From Manduca sexta (taxonomy: Eukaryota; Arthropoda; Insecta; Lepidoptera; Sphingidae), in NCBI RefSeq assembly GCF_014839805.1, contig NC_051123.1:6616727-6680726 (forward strand): 64,000 nt of DNA. Reading direction: 5' to 3'. How positions within the stretch are numbered: position 1 is the first letter of the stretch; every line of letters starts with the position of its first letter. The notes beneath the pieces are model-generated. The model did no database searches, was not told the DNA's origin, and saw only the letters and a list, made by a program, of their open reading frames with translations. The translations under genes were made by a program, and so were the position numbers. Positions 26,201 to 37,366 of this stretch are shown one piece after another.

Positions 26201-28578
26201 TACCGAAGGCTGAATGTTTTGTGTCTCCGATTATTGGATGTATCCATGCATGGTTTTGGAGCGCTGGCAGCAGGCTCACGAAAACTGACGTGGAATGCGG
26301 TCACCCTGCCCCTTCCACTTTTCACACGATCCAGTTGTTATGGGCACATACAACTAAAATAGGTTGCGCCTATGGTAAAAGGCCTAACGGAGATGTCAGA
26401 GTTGTATGCAGTTTCGCACCAGGAGCACCTTTTTATATAGACACTAAACTCTACTGTGGTCTTATCGCCCATAGAGATGTAACACACCGGTTATCAATAC
26501 AAGGAGATATAACTAGTGTATCCTTTCTGTCCGACATAGGAATACAATTGAAACCATTAACTGACGAGACAGAAGTTCTTGCTCCTCGCGCAGTACCTAC
26601 AAACGTACGAATTTCTGATGCGGAAAATATAAATAAGATTTATAAACAAGGGTGGTTGAGGAAAAAGATTCCTCATAATACGAACGAAACTACAGGTTTG
26701 ATTGCAAGATTGGTAACTAAATACACTTTTTATGAAGGTAGCGAGGCGCGATGCGACACCGAAGAGCCAGTATATATATCAGGAGAGCCGGGTTCCCTGT
26801 GTGTCGAAAGAGGCAGAAGGTTCAGTGCCCTGTGTTACGATTTTCGAGATCCTACGCCAGGATATAGATTAGTAGCAGTATTGGCTCCTGCTGCTTTATT
26901 CTCGTTGATTTTATTTGATTTGTTTAGCGGTGTGATGCGGCATAATATCAATTGATTGGTAGTTATTAATATTAATGAATGGTCATGATTATTTATCTTC
27001 AGTGAGTCATAAGTTTACACCAAGTTACTAACTATTATACATTCATTTCTCGTGCTATACATTGGAATTGTATATATAGAATTTCATTTGAATTAATTAA
27101 AGGTGAATGATTACTATAAGCTGCCTCCTTTTAATAATACAAAATAAAAAACAAATTATGTTAGTAATTAAACAACAAGGAAATACCACGGATATTGTTA
27201 TAACATTTTTGATAGTACTCAATTTGCAATCAAAATTGTTTAAACAACCATCATTCTAATTAAATATTTTAAAATTGTAAGCCTCTATTTTATATTCCTT
27301 TCGAAATTAAATAAAGAAATGTTTCATAAATAGTTTAACAGACAAATGCGAGTTTTCACTTAAAACAACATTTAGAAATATAAAAACATCAGTAACGGTC
27401 AACGAAGTTACTATTGTTTCCGAAGCGCGATGGTTAATATCATAATAATTAATGATCTCTATACAGATTAAGGGCCCACACGTATAGCATTTAGCGAATT
27501 GACGTGCAATTTTCAAATTGCCTCAATATTCCATGTTAGCTCCACTCTACATAGATATTTCTGTTCGTAAATAAATATTACATTGTTATACTAATTATAA
27601 TTTCCTTCTCAGTAGTAGAGGAGGTCTATGCCCAGCATTGGGACTTGTGGTTTTTCCTCCAACACAAAGACATTATGATTTTTATACGATCTTATGAGCT
27701 TTATGCGTAATTACTAACATACTTGCATCACGAAATGAGCAAATATTATATAAGTCACTAAGCAGGTCACATACCTCATCACGAACAGTAATAACTCATA
27801 AATCAATGGATCCTACCTGGATCAAGATTGCATTTAAAGGCTTATTACCAGCTTCTTACAAAGTAACCTTTTTTTAGATTATAATTTGTTGTAATGCTAC
27901 AATATATGTCGGCTACAGTAGGTATTTATATGTTTACTAATAATTATTGTGTACCTGGTTTCTTACCTGGTAGCTTACCCTGTCAGATAATAATTCCATT
28001 ATCATTTTTTTTCTAAATGGCAGATATTGCGCCTGTAAGTAATTTCCTAATGCATTTATTTTAGGTCCAATTTTAAATACTTGGTCCAAAATAATTCCGT
28101 CACCCGTACAGAAGAGTCTATCGTTGCGTATTATAGATTTTCTCAAGAAATTTTTGCGATAATTTTGAATTTCATAATGGTTACTAGCGTCTGAACAGCC
28201 GCATTTGTAATCCAGTTCCACCTTTTTGCTATTATCAAAGTAAGATCCGTCGATTGCACGATATTTAGTTCAGTTTTACGTTGTATACTCTGTTTTATCG
28301 TATTGAGTGAAATACTAACTATAAATCTCAAAGTCAATTGACGTTATGTTAGTAAGCCAATTGGAAAACTAGCGGCCGATAAATAAGTTTAATTTTATGT
28401 TATAAACAAAAATTATAATGCGCATGCGCAACAAAAATTTTAGTTCCCATTTGATTGTTTTACTAATATCCTAATTTGGCACGGGTTGTATATGTAATAA
28501 AGTTTCAAGTTACATTTACAAACCTGTTGTTATCAAGGAAAATATTAACAACACCACTGCTAACACGTATTGGTCCAT
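20218..28578 (-). CDS. Ly6/uPAR three-finger protein (Ly6 gene 2, 4 exons)
   Basis: Minus-strand coding exons are 28524-28578, 22209-22382, 21558-21714 and 20218-20341, 510 nt giving 169 aa plus stop. All are GT-AG with compatible phases (1, 1, 2). The protein begins MDQYVLAVVLLIFSLITTG (signal peptide), then SLQCYQC. Ten cysteines are in Ly6 order, including DCPYSTMC, LRDCAPQ, PEGC and YCYCRSELCN. The C-terminal tail (IMGVIVVFNLM) is a plausible though short GPI signal. The second intron falls at the same place and phase as in Ly6 gene 1 (after QNG in both), showing common descent. The third intron, just before YCYCR, is absent from gene 1. Intron 1 is 6.1 kb and contains a CAP gene on the other strand. 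Specific function is not recognised. Confidence 0.88.
21330..21440 (+). repeat. Dispersed repeat, copy 1 (GAAGGCTGCAAAGTC family)
   Basis: The core GAAGGCTGCAAAGTCTTCGA is followed by AACATCGGGAGAAA and an AT-rich tail with GCGATAAAATC. It is shared with the copy at 43583-43695. It lies in intron 3 of Ly6 gene 2. Confidence 0.7.
24566..24750 (+). promoter_or_regulatory. Putative promoter of the CAP gene
   Basis: An NRF1/EWG-like core CGCATGCGCA lies at 24566-24575, and a TATAAAAAAA stretch at 24738-24747 precedes the ATG at 25006. The assignment is by motif and position only. Confidence 0.3.
25006..26955 (+). CDS. CAP/SCP-superfamily protein with acidic N-terminal extension and C-terminal membrane segment (2 exons)
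   Basis: Exons are 25006-26129 and 26199-26955, joined across a 69-bp GT-AG intron (26130-26198, acceptor TTCTACAG). The product is 626 aa. Residues 1-19 form a signal peptide (MTLFCVFLLFILVRPSEFV). Residues ~20-240 are acidic with several N-glycosylation sequons. A CAP (CRISP/Allergen V5/PR-1) domain covers about 243-505: a helix-1-type segment NTVNSMRNRVANG, then LPTAANMEQIIYDFDLEKM and WLRQC, a CAP1-like HTIQLLWAHTTKIGC and a CAP2-like VVCSFAPGAPFY. The usual GHYTQ and CNYGPGGN motifs are degenerate, so the classical metal-binding tetrad may be altered. A hydrophobic stretch near 598-618 (LVAVLAPAALFSLILF) suggests a membrane anchor. The gene is nested, antisense, in intron 1 of Ly6 gene 2. 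The family assignment is firm in style but the protein is divergent. Its role is unknown. Confidence 0.8.
27606..27645 (+). repeat. SINE 3' fragment
   Basis: A short piece (CTCAGTAGTAGAGGAG and on) matches the 3' part of the SINE at 53873-54186. It is downstream of the CAP gene, within intron 1 of Ly6 gene 2. Confidence 0.6.
28419..28430. promoter_or_regulatory. NRF1/EWG-like palindrome near the 5' end of Ly6 gene 2
   Basis: Perfect 12-bp palindrome TGCGCATGCGCA, about 95 bases inside intron 1 from the exon 1 donor. It matches the consensus of vertebrate NRF1 and fly EWG. The regulatory role is inferred. Confidence 0.35.
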
Positions 28579-31500
28579 TCTTGATAACTGTTGCGTTTGG
28601 TTGAAATAAAATATGTGATATTTGTTTTAATTTCACTAATATCACTGTTCACTTATCACATAATTTTCTTTGTCGACATCCCAGCTGAATCTGTAAAGAC
28701 AAAATGTAGATTAGTATTTGAAACTACATACTTATTGTATAATGTAATGGGGTCATTAGCCTTTGTCTGAAGCAAGACCTGCGTGTTGTACCTATATATT
28801 ATGTTTATGTAGTTATAATTATATAGATAAAGGGTGTTTAAAACGTGACTGTTAGATTTTAAACTAATCCCGTCTGCATTTCTTGCAACTGACGTCATAA
28901 ATTTAAATTGACGTACAAATGCGGAAGTGAGTAACAATGCGTCGAGGTTGCATTGGTATGATTTTTGCATAGGAATAGCATCAGGATTAGACATCACTTG
29001 CTTTTAATCAGAAAATATCAAGGACTCTGTGAGACTTAATTTTCTAAGAAGTATTTGTTTTTTTTGTTTCTTGCTCTGTAAAATGTAGCACGGATATATT
29101 TTTACACCCAACACTTTTGAAGACGATGCTTGAGACATTAATTAGAAGGTGGACACCGACACCAACCGCGATACATCTGTTGAACAGGCGCTTAACCCAA
29201 TTTTTATCAAGTGAAAACAATGTGTAAAGTATTAGACATTGCTTATGTAATACGTATGTTAAAACGATATTAAGAAACAAGACTTGTCTTGAATTGTAAA
29301 TTTGCTATGGCATAATTTGTTGCTCGATATAGAATTGTTGAATCATTAATCGATCATTTCTGAATATTTTTTTATTAGCATATTAGATAATGTATGTAAT
29401 ATCTGTTTGGGACTTGATTTATTACATAATATTTTGTATGATTAAAATTCTCATCGAAGAACATGCCATGGGTACTTCCTTGACCAATAATTTAACAATG
29501 AGATATTAGTTATTCTTGGTTTACACATATTCCTACGAGAAACGCATTGTACATTAACCTATAGTATAACTTAAAATAAATATAATTGTTCTGTGTTTAC
29601 AAAAGTTGTTACAAACATTGATAATTAAAAGTACTGACCTTAATTTGGGTTTTTACTGAGAATAAAATAGGTAGAGATAGTTGAATAATTATGTACGTAT
29701 AAGCGATAATGTACGAGGTTATTTTATAGTCCATGCTATAATAAAATCTTTTGTATTGAAATATTCGATGTCGATGCGCAAGCGCTGTTTCGTCACGCGC
29801 ATTCGTGATAAGAATGAGCTAAGATCGTTCAACAGTTACCGAATTTGTTCCAAGACAGGTAACGCATGGCGACGAACTCGTTTAGTAATATTGCGTTGAA
29901 TTGGCGCGGTCGTGTTATTTTCAAGGTCCCGACACGTTTGTCTGCGGCCTTTCCCCCGGCACGCTCTAGTACTGTCAACTGGATCGATTTGTGTATCGAT
30001 TGTCGATATTTTTTTTATCGATGACAATTAATGTCAAAAAGATTGTATCGAAGCGTGCAAGGTTTTGTGTACCATTTCAACATTATATTTTGCTAAAATA
30101 TAAATATAATTTTGTTTTACTTATGTTGCTGTCACCGACAAAAAAATGTTCATCTGAGAACTTATAAAAATTAAATTTTTTGAATGTAAAATTTATCTAG
30201 GTGAATTATTGCTAAAAGCAATTTTTTAATAACATTTATTTCGCCGTTTTGCACGCGGGTAACAATGTCACCTACTTTTATTAATTCATAAACTTCGTCT
30301 AGCATTCTATAATTTACACATTTGTAAGACAAGGCTGTTCATGTAATTTTAAATACAATAAGTTAATCGCGATAACTAAGTCATACATGAGTCTGCAAAA
30401 ATTCAGATTAGTTGAACAATGGTAGCTAGTCATTTGTAACCTTTTTATCTCGAACTTCTTTATCTTATAAATAAATAATGTGAGATGATTCAGGTAGTAT
30501 ATACAAAAAAAAATGAATAAAAATCTATTTACAATTGTCGGAGATAGGAACTGAGAAAAAAAAACATATTACATTCGGAAAGACTCTTTTTTGACATCGT
30601 ATATAATAATAATTAGCTAGATGCTTAAAAAAATGTATTTTTTCAGTTTCTTTACTGGATTTCTTACTTTCTTTAAAGTAACTGACGCGATAACTGACTA
30701 CGTAATCGACACTACAAGCGAATACCAAGTCTAAATAACAGACACGTAACAAAAATACGTATCGTAATAAACAATACTTATATTTATGAAAACGGAGTAT
30801 AATGTCGATACTATAGCAGCTCTTGCGGCAATCGGCCCGCCAGCTCCTGACTGGTTCTGTAGCCGTACTGCGCTTGCGAAAGGACCAAAAAGTAAAAGCA
30901 TTTGAATAACAATATTGTAACATGTGAACATGATTTATTTGAACTGGCACGAAATTTGATGAATTTGTACATAACATTGAGAATTGTAAGCTATGGATTC
31001 ATAGTTGAATTAATCAAGTTTCAAATAGGCAAAAAATAAAACTATACTCTTTTAATCTACTAGCCTAATTGGAATAGTTGAACGGCCGTATTTTTGTGCC
31101 GTTAGCCGAAGAAACGTCTCGAATAACGAACGCCGAAGCCGAAAGAATTGCAAAACGCACGGCTATTGCGTATGTTTTGGTCAACCATGAAATGGATTTT
31201 AATGCGTGTCTCACCTCTGTTTGTTTTACGATATCGAAACGTTTTGAATGGTTTAAATGTCGTTTACCTTCCGAGATTTATGACGGATGCAATTATTTGA
31301 ATATATTTGTCGGAATTCATTTTATTAATGTGTTTTTTTTTTTCGATGCGTGTTTTGAAAAATGTTTGTTTGAAGGAATTAAATTACTTGTTTTCTAAGG
31401 GAACATTTCACAAGTAAATATATATTTATGTGAAAAATACCTTGATCGCTCATTACGTTCAGTATGTCTGCTTCGTATTAATTGTATGGTTCATAATCTG

Positions 31501-32238
31501 TATGATCTTATAACGATCCTTGTCGTACGGTATAAAGTATAATTATACGTAATTAATAGAGATCAAATAAATCGTACTAACCGGCGATTAAGATATCGTT
31601 TGACGTCGTAAGCTATCAATGTAAACAATTTCTAAATCAATCTAATACGCACATTGTGTAACGTAATAACATCTAGGTCGGCTGTTTGATCTCGCTTCCA
31701 ATGTGTGATGAAAAACTAAAAACCTCCTTATACTATTTTATTAATCCGGTTTTATGACACTTGCAACATGCTGATGTTGCGTCAAACATTTTTTTTAACT
31801 GCCGCCAGGTTAAGGATAAATAATCAAGTCCACATTGTGAAATCATGCGTCGTATAATTGTGATCTGACCGAAAATTGCATTCTTTTCTCATAACCTTAT
31901 ATAAGCGAATGTAGAGAATTATATAAAATTCTATTGTTCTAATTTTAAACATATGAAGGTTATTCTGAATTGTAATTTTATCACGTCGGTATTTAAATAT
32001 ATTTAAACAACCATTTGAATTTAGAAATTTCTAACCACGCCACATATTCAATCTTCTTTTTTTTTCTTTTTTAATAAATGCAGCTTTAATTTAACGCTTA
32101 ATAAATTTTAGTGTGTAGTATGTAATAGTTCGTTCACTTTAATTTTTATTGTTTTCGGAGATCATCCAACTAAAAATTTGAAATACTTCAAGCGTGTAAT
32201 TCCGCACTAATTTGGCGTGTTGTATTTTCATATATATA
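28579..32238. other. Intergenic region upstream of Ly6 gene 2
   Basis: Mostly AT-rich with the promoter-like patch at 29760-30030. The open frames at 30525-30977 and 31078-31398 lack recognisable domains or splice context. Confidence 0.45.
29760..30030. promoter_or_regulatory. CpG-richer promoter-like patch
   Basis: The block is GC-richer than its flanks, with TGCGCAAGCGC near 29773 and three ATCGAT/TCGATA-type motifs around 29988-30025 that resemble the fly DREF element. On the plus strand a donor-like GACAG|GTAACG lies near 29860. It could be the core promoter and first non-coding exon of an unseen gene. No coding exon can be linked to it. Confidence 0.25.
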
Positions 32239-32482
32239 TGTGGGATCACGGGAAGTGCAAACACCAAAAATACCGTAAACTTACTTTACTTTTTTAAAAA
32301 AATCACAATCACCGTCCTATAATAAAAAAACGACTTAATCCTACTCTCTCTTTTTCTACATACGTCGTCGTCTAACATTACTTTCATTCTATCTCTTTTA
32401 CTCACCTTCTTAACACTATCTGTCCCTTTCACACACTTATTTTACATTCCGTTTCACTCAACACCTTTCTTACACTCCTACA
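32239..32482 (-). repeat. 3' LTR (element sense) of the Gypsy-type element
   Basis: Partner of the LTR at 37123-37366. The plus-strand left flank is an AT dinucleotide run, so the 4-bp target duplication TATA is supported but of low complexity. Confidence 0.95.
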
Positions 32483-32820
32483 CTCGGTCATCCTGCATTC
32501 TGTCTGCCCTCAGACACACTTAACAAACACACACAGCAATTACACACATAGTAAATTCACACACAAAATACACATTTACTTTTTGTACCAAACTTACAAC
32601 AAACACTTCACAAAACAAAATTAACAAACATTTTGTTTCAGATTTTTTTTATTATATTGTGCTCCAATAATGTAAACAATTCTGTAACCTGTAATATGGC
32701 AATAAAAGATTACTCTATCATTACTAGCTTTTAATTCTTTCCCTTTTCCTATTTCCATTCCTTACCATTCCTCTCCATTTATCAACTTCTACCAATTACA
32801 ATTACCTTACAAAGAGAACT
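32483..32820 (-). other. Retrotransposon 3' non-coding internal region
   Basis: This lies between the integrase stop and the 3' LTR. On the plus strand it is CA-rich (repeated ACACAC runs at 32515-32570). It contains no open frame of note and no envelope gene. Confidence 0.7.
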
Positions 32821-35760
32821 CTACTTTTGATTAATATTATCTGGCCATTGTTTCATAAGATCTGCCGCTGTAGATGTCTTATTTGGGCCTTCAGTGGATT
32901 GGTCCACTTTCTCTACATCATACCTATCAAATCTTTTGACTTTGGTGATCCGGTACGGTCCCAAGTATTTAGGTTTTATCTTCATTCCAGGACCAAACTG
33001 GGTTCGCTTTATTGCTACAATGTCTCCCTCCTTATATTTTCTACAATTTTTATTGTTCTTATCATAGCCCTTCTTATTTTCTTGTTGAACTTCCAATATT
33101 TGTTGTTTAGCTCTTTTCCTAAGTTCATCCCTATTTTGCATATAGGCATCCCGCTCTTCTTGTTGTAACAATTCATATATTTCTAAATCCTCTTGTCTCC
33201 TCATTTTCTTTCCTATTAGCATTTCAAATGGTGTTGTGTTGACACTTCTCTGGTAAGTACTATTTAATGCCATCTGCACTCTTCCTACATGTTTATACCA
33301 CTGCCCTGGTGTTTCTATGCAAAGTTTGGTAAGTACTTGTATAACAGTTCTGTGGATCCTCTCAACTTGCCCATTCCCTCTTGGAACTCCTGTAGTAATA
33401 TGACAGCACTCTATACCCTCCCTAATACAGTATTGCTGGAAATCATTACTGGTAAATGCAGTACCTCGATCTGTGATAACCCGTTCAGGGTTTCCAAACG
33501 TTGCTGCAATACTTCTAATTTAATCAAAACCTCTTTTGTAGTTGTACTTTTACACGGAAATAACCAAACAAATTTGGTAAACGCATCAATTATAGTAAGA
33601 ATGTGATTGTACTGTTTATTAGTCTCCGTCAGTGGTCCAACATGATCTAAATGTAGGGTATGCAATGGGGTATCACCCTTATCAATGGGATTAAGGTAAC
33701 CTTCCTTTTTGCCTTCCTTTCTATTTGATAATAAACAGGGTATGCATGATGCAACAAAATCTTCAACTTTTCTTCCTACTTTATCAATATAATAATCTTT
33801 GCTTATCAAATCTAATGTTTTCTTCTTGGCAAAATGACCATTGTTATGAGCTCTTTTAATAATCTCAGTCTCCATAGCACTTGGCACAACCAATTGGTGT
33901 TCTGGCCCTTTATAAAGTAATCCCTGATTTAAGTAATAATCCTTGTACGACCCTCCATCTTCTAGAATTTTCTTTATTGCATTAAGACCTTCATCACCAT
34001 CCTGTGCATGCTGCATATCCTTATGCAAGTTAGAAGTTATTGTTCCTACATATGGGTTTCGACTAAGCGCATCAGCATGTCTCATTTCAGTACCTTGACG
34101 GTGTTCTACAGTAAAATCATAATCTTGCAAAAGTAAAATCCACCGAGCAACTCTAGTAGATAAAGCCAAGTCTTTTTATTAAGAGTCATTTGGAATGCTT
34201 TACAGTCGGTAACTATTTTGAACTGTTGCCCAGACACATAGTGCCTAAATTTTTTACCCCTTCAACTATTGCTAGTGCCTCAAGCTCATAGCTTGTATAT
34301 TTAGCTTGTGCATCTGTTGTCCTCCGGCTCATGTAATGAACTGGGTGCATCGCTCCATCTTCACCCTTTTGCATTAAAATTGCTGAATAGGCCACACTTG
34401 ATGCATCTGTATGCAATTCTGTTTCATCACATTGATTATAAATTTTCAACACAGGTCTGGAAGCTAACTTCATTTTTAACTCATGAAAAACAGCTCTATG
34501 CTCATCAGTAAATTTAAACTGGCTATTCTTTTTTAATAAATCCGTGAGAGGCTTGGCTATAAGTGCATATTTAGGTATAAACTTTCTAAAGTATGAGCAC
34601 AAACCTAGGAAACTATGTAGCTGCTTTAAACTGCATGGCTCAGGAAATTTTGTAACAGCATCCGTCTTCCCTGGGGATGGCATCACAATACCATTCTCAA
34701 TAACATGACCAAGATATTCTACTCTTCTTGTTAATAACTGAGACTTCTTCCAATTGATGCATAATCCATATTCCGACGCTACCTTCAGGACCTCCTTCAA
34801 GCGTTCTAAGGCTTGGTACTCATCCTCTGCTGGAATAAGAATGTCATCAATAAACACAATAACAACACCTCTAACAATCAACTCGCCAAATATGATTGTT
34901 ATAAATCTTGTGAAAACTTTAGGACAGGTTGCTAGTCCAAAGGGGCACGTAGAAATTCATATTGTCCATTCATGGTCACAAAAGCAGTATACTTAACAGA
35001 ATCTTCATGGACACGCAGGTGAAAGTAACCATTTTTTAAATCCAATGCACTGAAAATATTTGCCGTAGCTAACTTGTCAATATGGTTGTCTATTAGCGGG
35101 AGTGGATATTCATCTTTACAATTTTAGAATTAATCTTCCGGTAATCCACACATACTCTTAAATCACCATCTTTCTTTTTAACTAAAACTAATGGGCTTGC
35201 ATATTCAGAATAACTTACCCTTATTATTCCATCCTCGAGCCAATCCTGTACCTGACAATCCACATACTCCTGTTCCTTAAAAGATAAGCGTCTTGCTCGC
35301 TGAGATACTGGCAGGTCATCTTTCAATACTATCTTCAATTCAATCGGGACTTCTTTAATTTGCTGGGGTACATAACTCTGGACTAACTTGGAAACTTCTT
35401 CTTTGATTTTTGGATCTAAGGCATGATTCACACAATCGGGGAAAGTAAGAAAACACGACATATTTTGCAACCATTCACAACTAGGATTCATTCGGTCATT
35501 TTTCGGAAACAACCAAACATTACCATCTTTCATAACCAATGTAATATTTTGTAAAAGTCATTGCCAAGAACTATATGAAATGGTACAGAATCGTTAGGCA
35601 TTATATAGAACCTTACACTTTCATAATTACAATTATCTATGATAATATCTAAAGTTACACAGCCGTAAGTATTAACTTTTGAATAACCCAAACCAACTAA
35701 GGTTATATTTGAATTCGTATCACATTGTGTGGTTTTAAATTTTCCTATACAGATCTACAG
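32821..35760 (-). pseudogene. pol: pol (protease remainder, reverse transcriptase, RNase H, integrase), frame-broken
   Basis: The coding pieces lie in sense order in different frames. Protease remainder is at about 35545-35755. RT fingers are at 35093-35539 (SPLVLVKKKDGDLRVCVDYR). RT palm is at 34213-35090 with the catalytic VFIDDIL box. RNase H lies across 34250-34060 with the terminal HADALSRN. Integrase follows at 33411-34030, with HNNGHF and the CIPC zinc-binding pair and the first catalytic D in TIIDAFTKF. The rest runs from about 33500 to 32821, with a second D in ITDRGTAF, E in GQVERIHRT and a GPY/F-like KYLGPYRI. Single-base breaks are seen near 35750, 35545, 35100, 34940, 34250, 34172 and 33500, several in short homopolymers. 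Integrase ends with a normal stop at 32821. Confidence 0.9.
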
Positions 35761-37077
35761 ACATTAAATTTACGTCGCAACCCGAATCTATTAAAGCGTT
35801 CGCCGTTTCACTACACAAATACACTGTTTTAATAGGTTTTACCCGGCACCTTGATTCACTATTTTGTTTGTTTACATTGCAAACGTCACTGTTATTGCAC
35901 TTATCTGCCATCTTGTCATTACAGCCAATCACAGCGCCGTCTCGCGTTGTCGTGTTGGCAATCTCGTAACACGAACAATTCGAACTAGTGCATGCGCATC
36001 GCTTCACGTCGGTCGTAGCTACGTAGACTTCGCCTTGAACATCGCTCGGATTGTTTTCGCCGTCTTGCAATAGGTTGAAGAATGCTTGCTTAGAGATTTG
36101 ATTGGCCGGTGCTCGTCGTTCAGTAGTGCCAACCTGAGTAGATTCACGTCGTCCGATTTGCTCCGAAGTTTGCCGATTGTCACCCGAACTTATATGCGAC
36201 GATTTTTTGTAATTCGTTTTCGAAACCGCCATCTTTTTTGTAGGACAATTTTCATCTGAAGCGATATGACCGAACTCATTACATCGGAAACATTTCCTGC
36301 CTTGCAATTTATGAGGACAATTTTCAGACACATGATTTTTCTCTCCACAGCTAAAACATCTCAAATCTGTAGCCGCCGTATTTCTTCTAGGATTATTTTG
36401 TGAATGACTTGTAAACGTATTATTTCTTATATTATCTTTAGCTGAATTTTTCTTAAATGTTTCGTATAACTTTAGCTTCTCCTTTAGTTCAGCGTATGTT
36501 GTAACTCCATAGAGCATAATTTTATTAATTTCTAAGTCTGGAATACCTTGTAGTATATATTTGATGGCCACATAATCCGGCATTTTCCCTCGCTTTCCCA
36601 ATTCCTTCATAATAAGCATATAATCAAAACATGATTCATCTTTCTTTTTACGTCTTGAGCTCATTATTTCATGTATCTTCTTGATATCTAATGTGTCGGT
36701 AAACTCTTTACTTATAGCACCTTTTAATTCGTCCCATGTCTTATAGGTTTTTCAGCGCGAAGCCATAGTGCCGCTGTGCCGGTTAGTGAGCGACGTGCCA
36801 CCAAGAGCGTTTGTGTAGGATTCCAATCAAATATTTCCCTATGGTCTTCAATATCCCGTATCCACATTGACACCGGGTGCGCGTCATCTTGCCCGCTAAA
36901 CTTTGTTATAAGTTTTCCGTGAGATGTAGTGTGTCGGCTTGGTACGGCGTTTCTTCCGAACTGCCTTCGCTGCCCTTCCGGCTTCTGGTATTCATAATTT
37001 CTCGTTCGTCTTCTAATTTCCAAATGCAAACTCAAGTAGCAACAAATGGCCGAACCACGTTCTTTTTGTACGCGCAC
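35735..37077 (-). pseudogene. gag: gag (capsid, nucleocapsid) and start of protease, frame-broken
   Basis: The first part (36724-37077) encodes a capsid-like segment with FSGQDDAHPVSMWIRDIED. The frame then breaks near 36750, in an A-run, and continues in another frame to 35735. The second part carries two CCHC zinc knuckles (CFSCGEKNHVSENC; CFRCNEFGHIASDENC, one residue longer than standard). It ends in the protease motif ALIDSGCDVNLM with the catalytic DSG. The protease body continues in a shifted frame from about 35755. In a working element this product would package and mature the RNA particle. Confidence 0.85.
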
Positions 37078-37100
37078 TTTGATGGCACTTTATTTCCCCG

Positions 37101-37118
37101 ATCCCGGCCGAGCCCCCA
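37101..37118 (-). promoter_or_regulatory. Primer binding site, tRNA-Pro type
   Basis: Four bases after the 5' LTR the sense strand reads TGGGGGCTCGGCCGGGAT. This matches the well-known proline-tRNA primer binding site at all but one position. Confidence 0.75.
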
Positions 37119-37122
37119 ATTT

Positions 37123-37366
37123 TGTGGGATCACGGGAAGTGCAAACACCAAAAATACCGTAAACTTACTTTACTTTTTTAAAAAAATCACAATCACCGTC
37201 CTATAATAAAAAAACGACTTAATCCTACTCTCTCTTTTTCTACATACGTCGTCGTCTAACATTACTTTCATTCTATCTCTTTTACTCACCTTCTTAACAC
37301 TATCTGTCCCTTTCACACACTTATTTTACATTCCGTTTCACTCAACACCTTTCTTACACTCCTACA
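37123..37366 (-). repeat. 5' LTR (element sense) of the Gypsy-type element
   Basis: The 244 bases match 32239-32482 without a visible difference. In element sense it begins TGTAGGAGTG and ends GATCCCACA. The plus-strand right flank starts TATATTTAAAC. Confidence 0.95.

Larger units (their letters stand above)
32239..37366 (-). mobile_element. Ty3/Gypsy-type LTR retrotransposon, full length, frame-broken
   Basis: This 5,128-bp element reads on the minus strand. It is bounded by two 244-bp LTRs that appear identical base for base, with TG...CA ends and a TATA target duplication (32235-32238 and 37367-37370). Internally, in sense order, are a tRNA-Pro-like primer binding site, gag with two zinc knuckles, protease, reverse transcriptase, RNase H and integrase with a GPY/F-type C-terminus. 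The domain order PR-RT-RH-IN is that of Metaviridae. No envelope gene is seen. At least eight single-base frame breaks interrupt the coding region, so it is not autonomous as written. No clean polypurine tract stands before the 3' LTR. Confidence 0.95.

Noticed and set aside
30731..30931. Minus-strand frame starting like a signal peptide (MLLLFGPFASAV)
   Set aside because: After ~30 residues it becomes AT-rich and low in coding character. No splice site or family match was seen.
32827..33168. Plus-strand open frames across 32.8-36.1 kb
   Set aside because: They are antisense shadows of the retrotransposon gag-pol coding strand.
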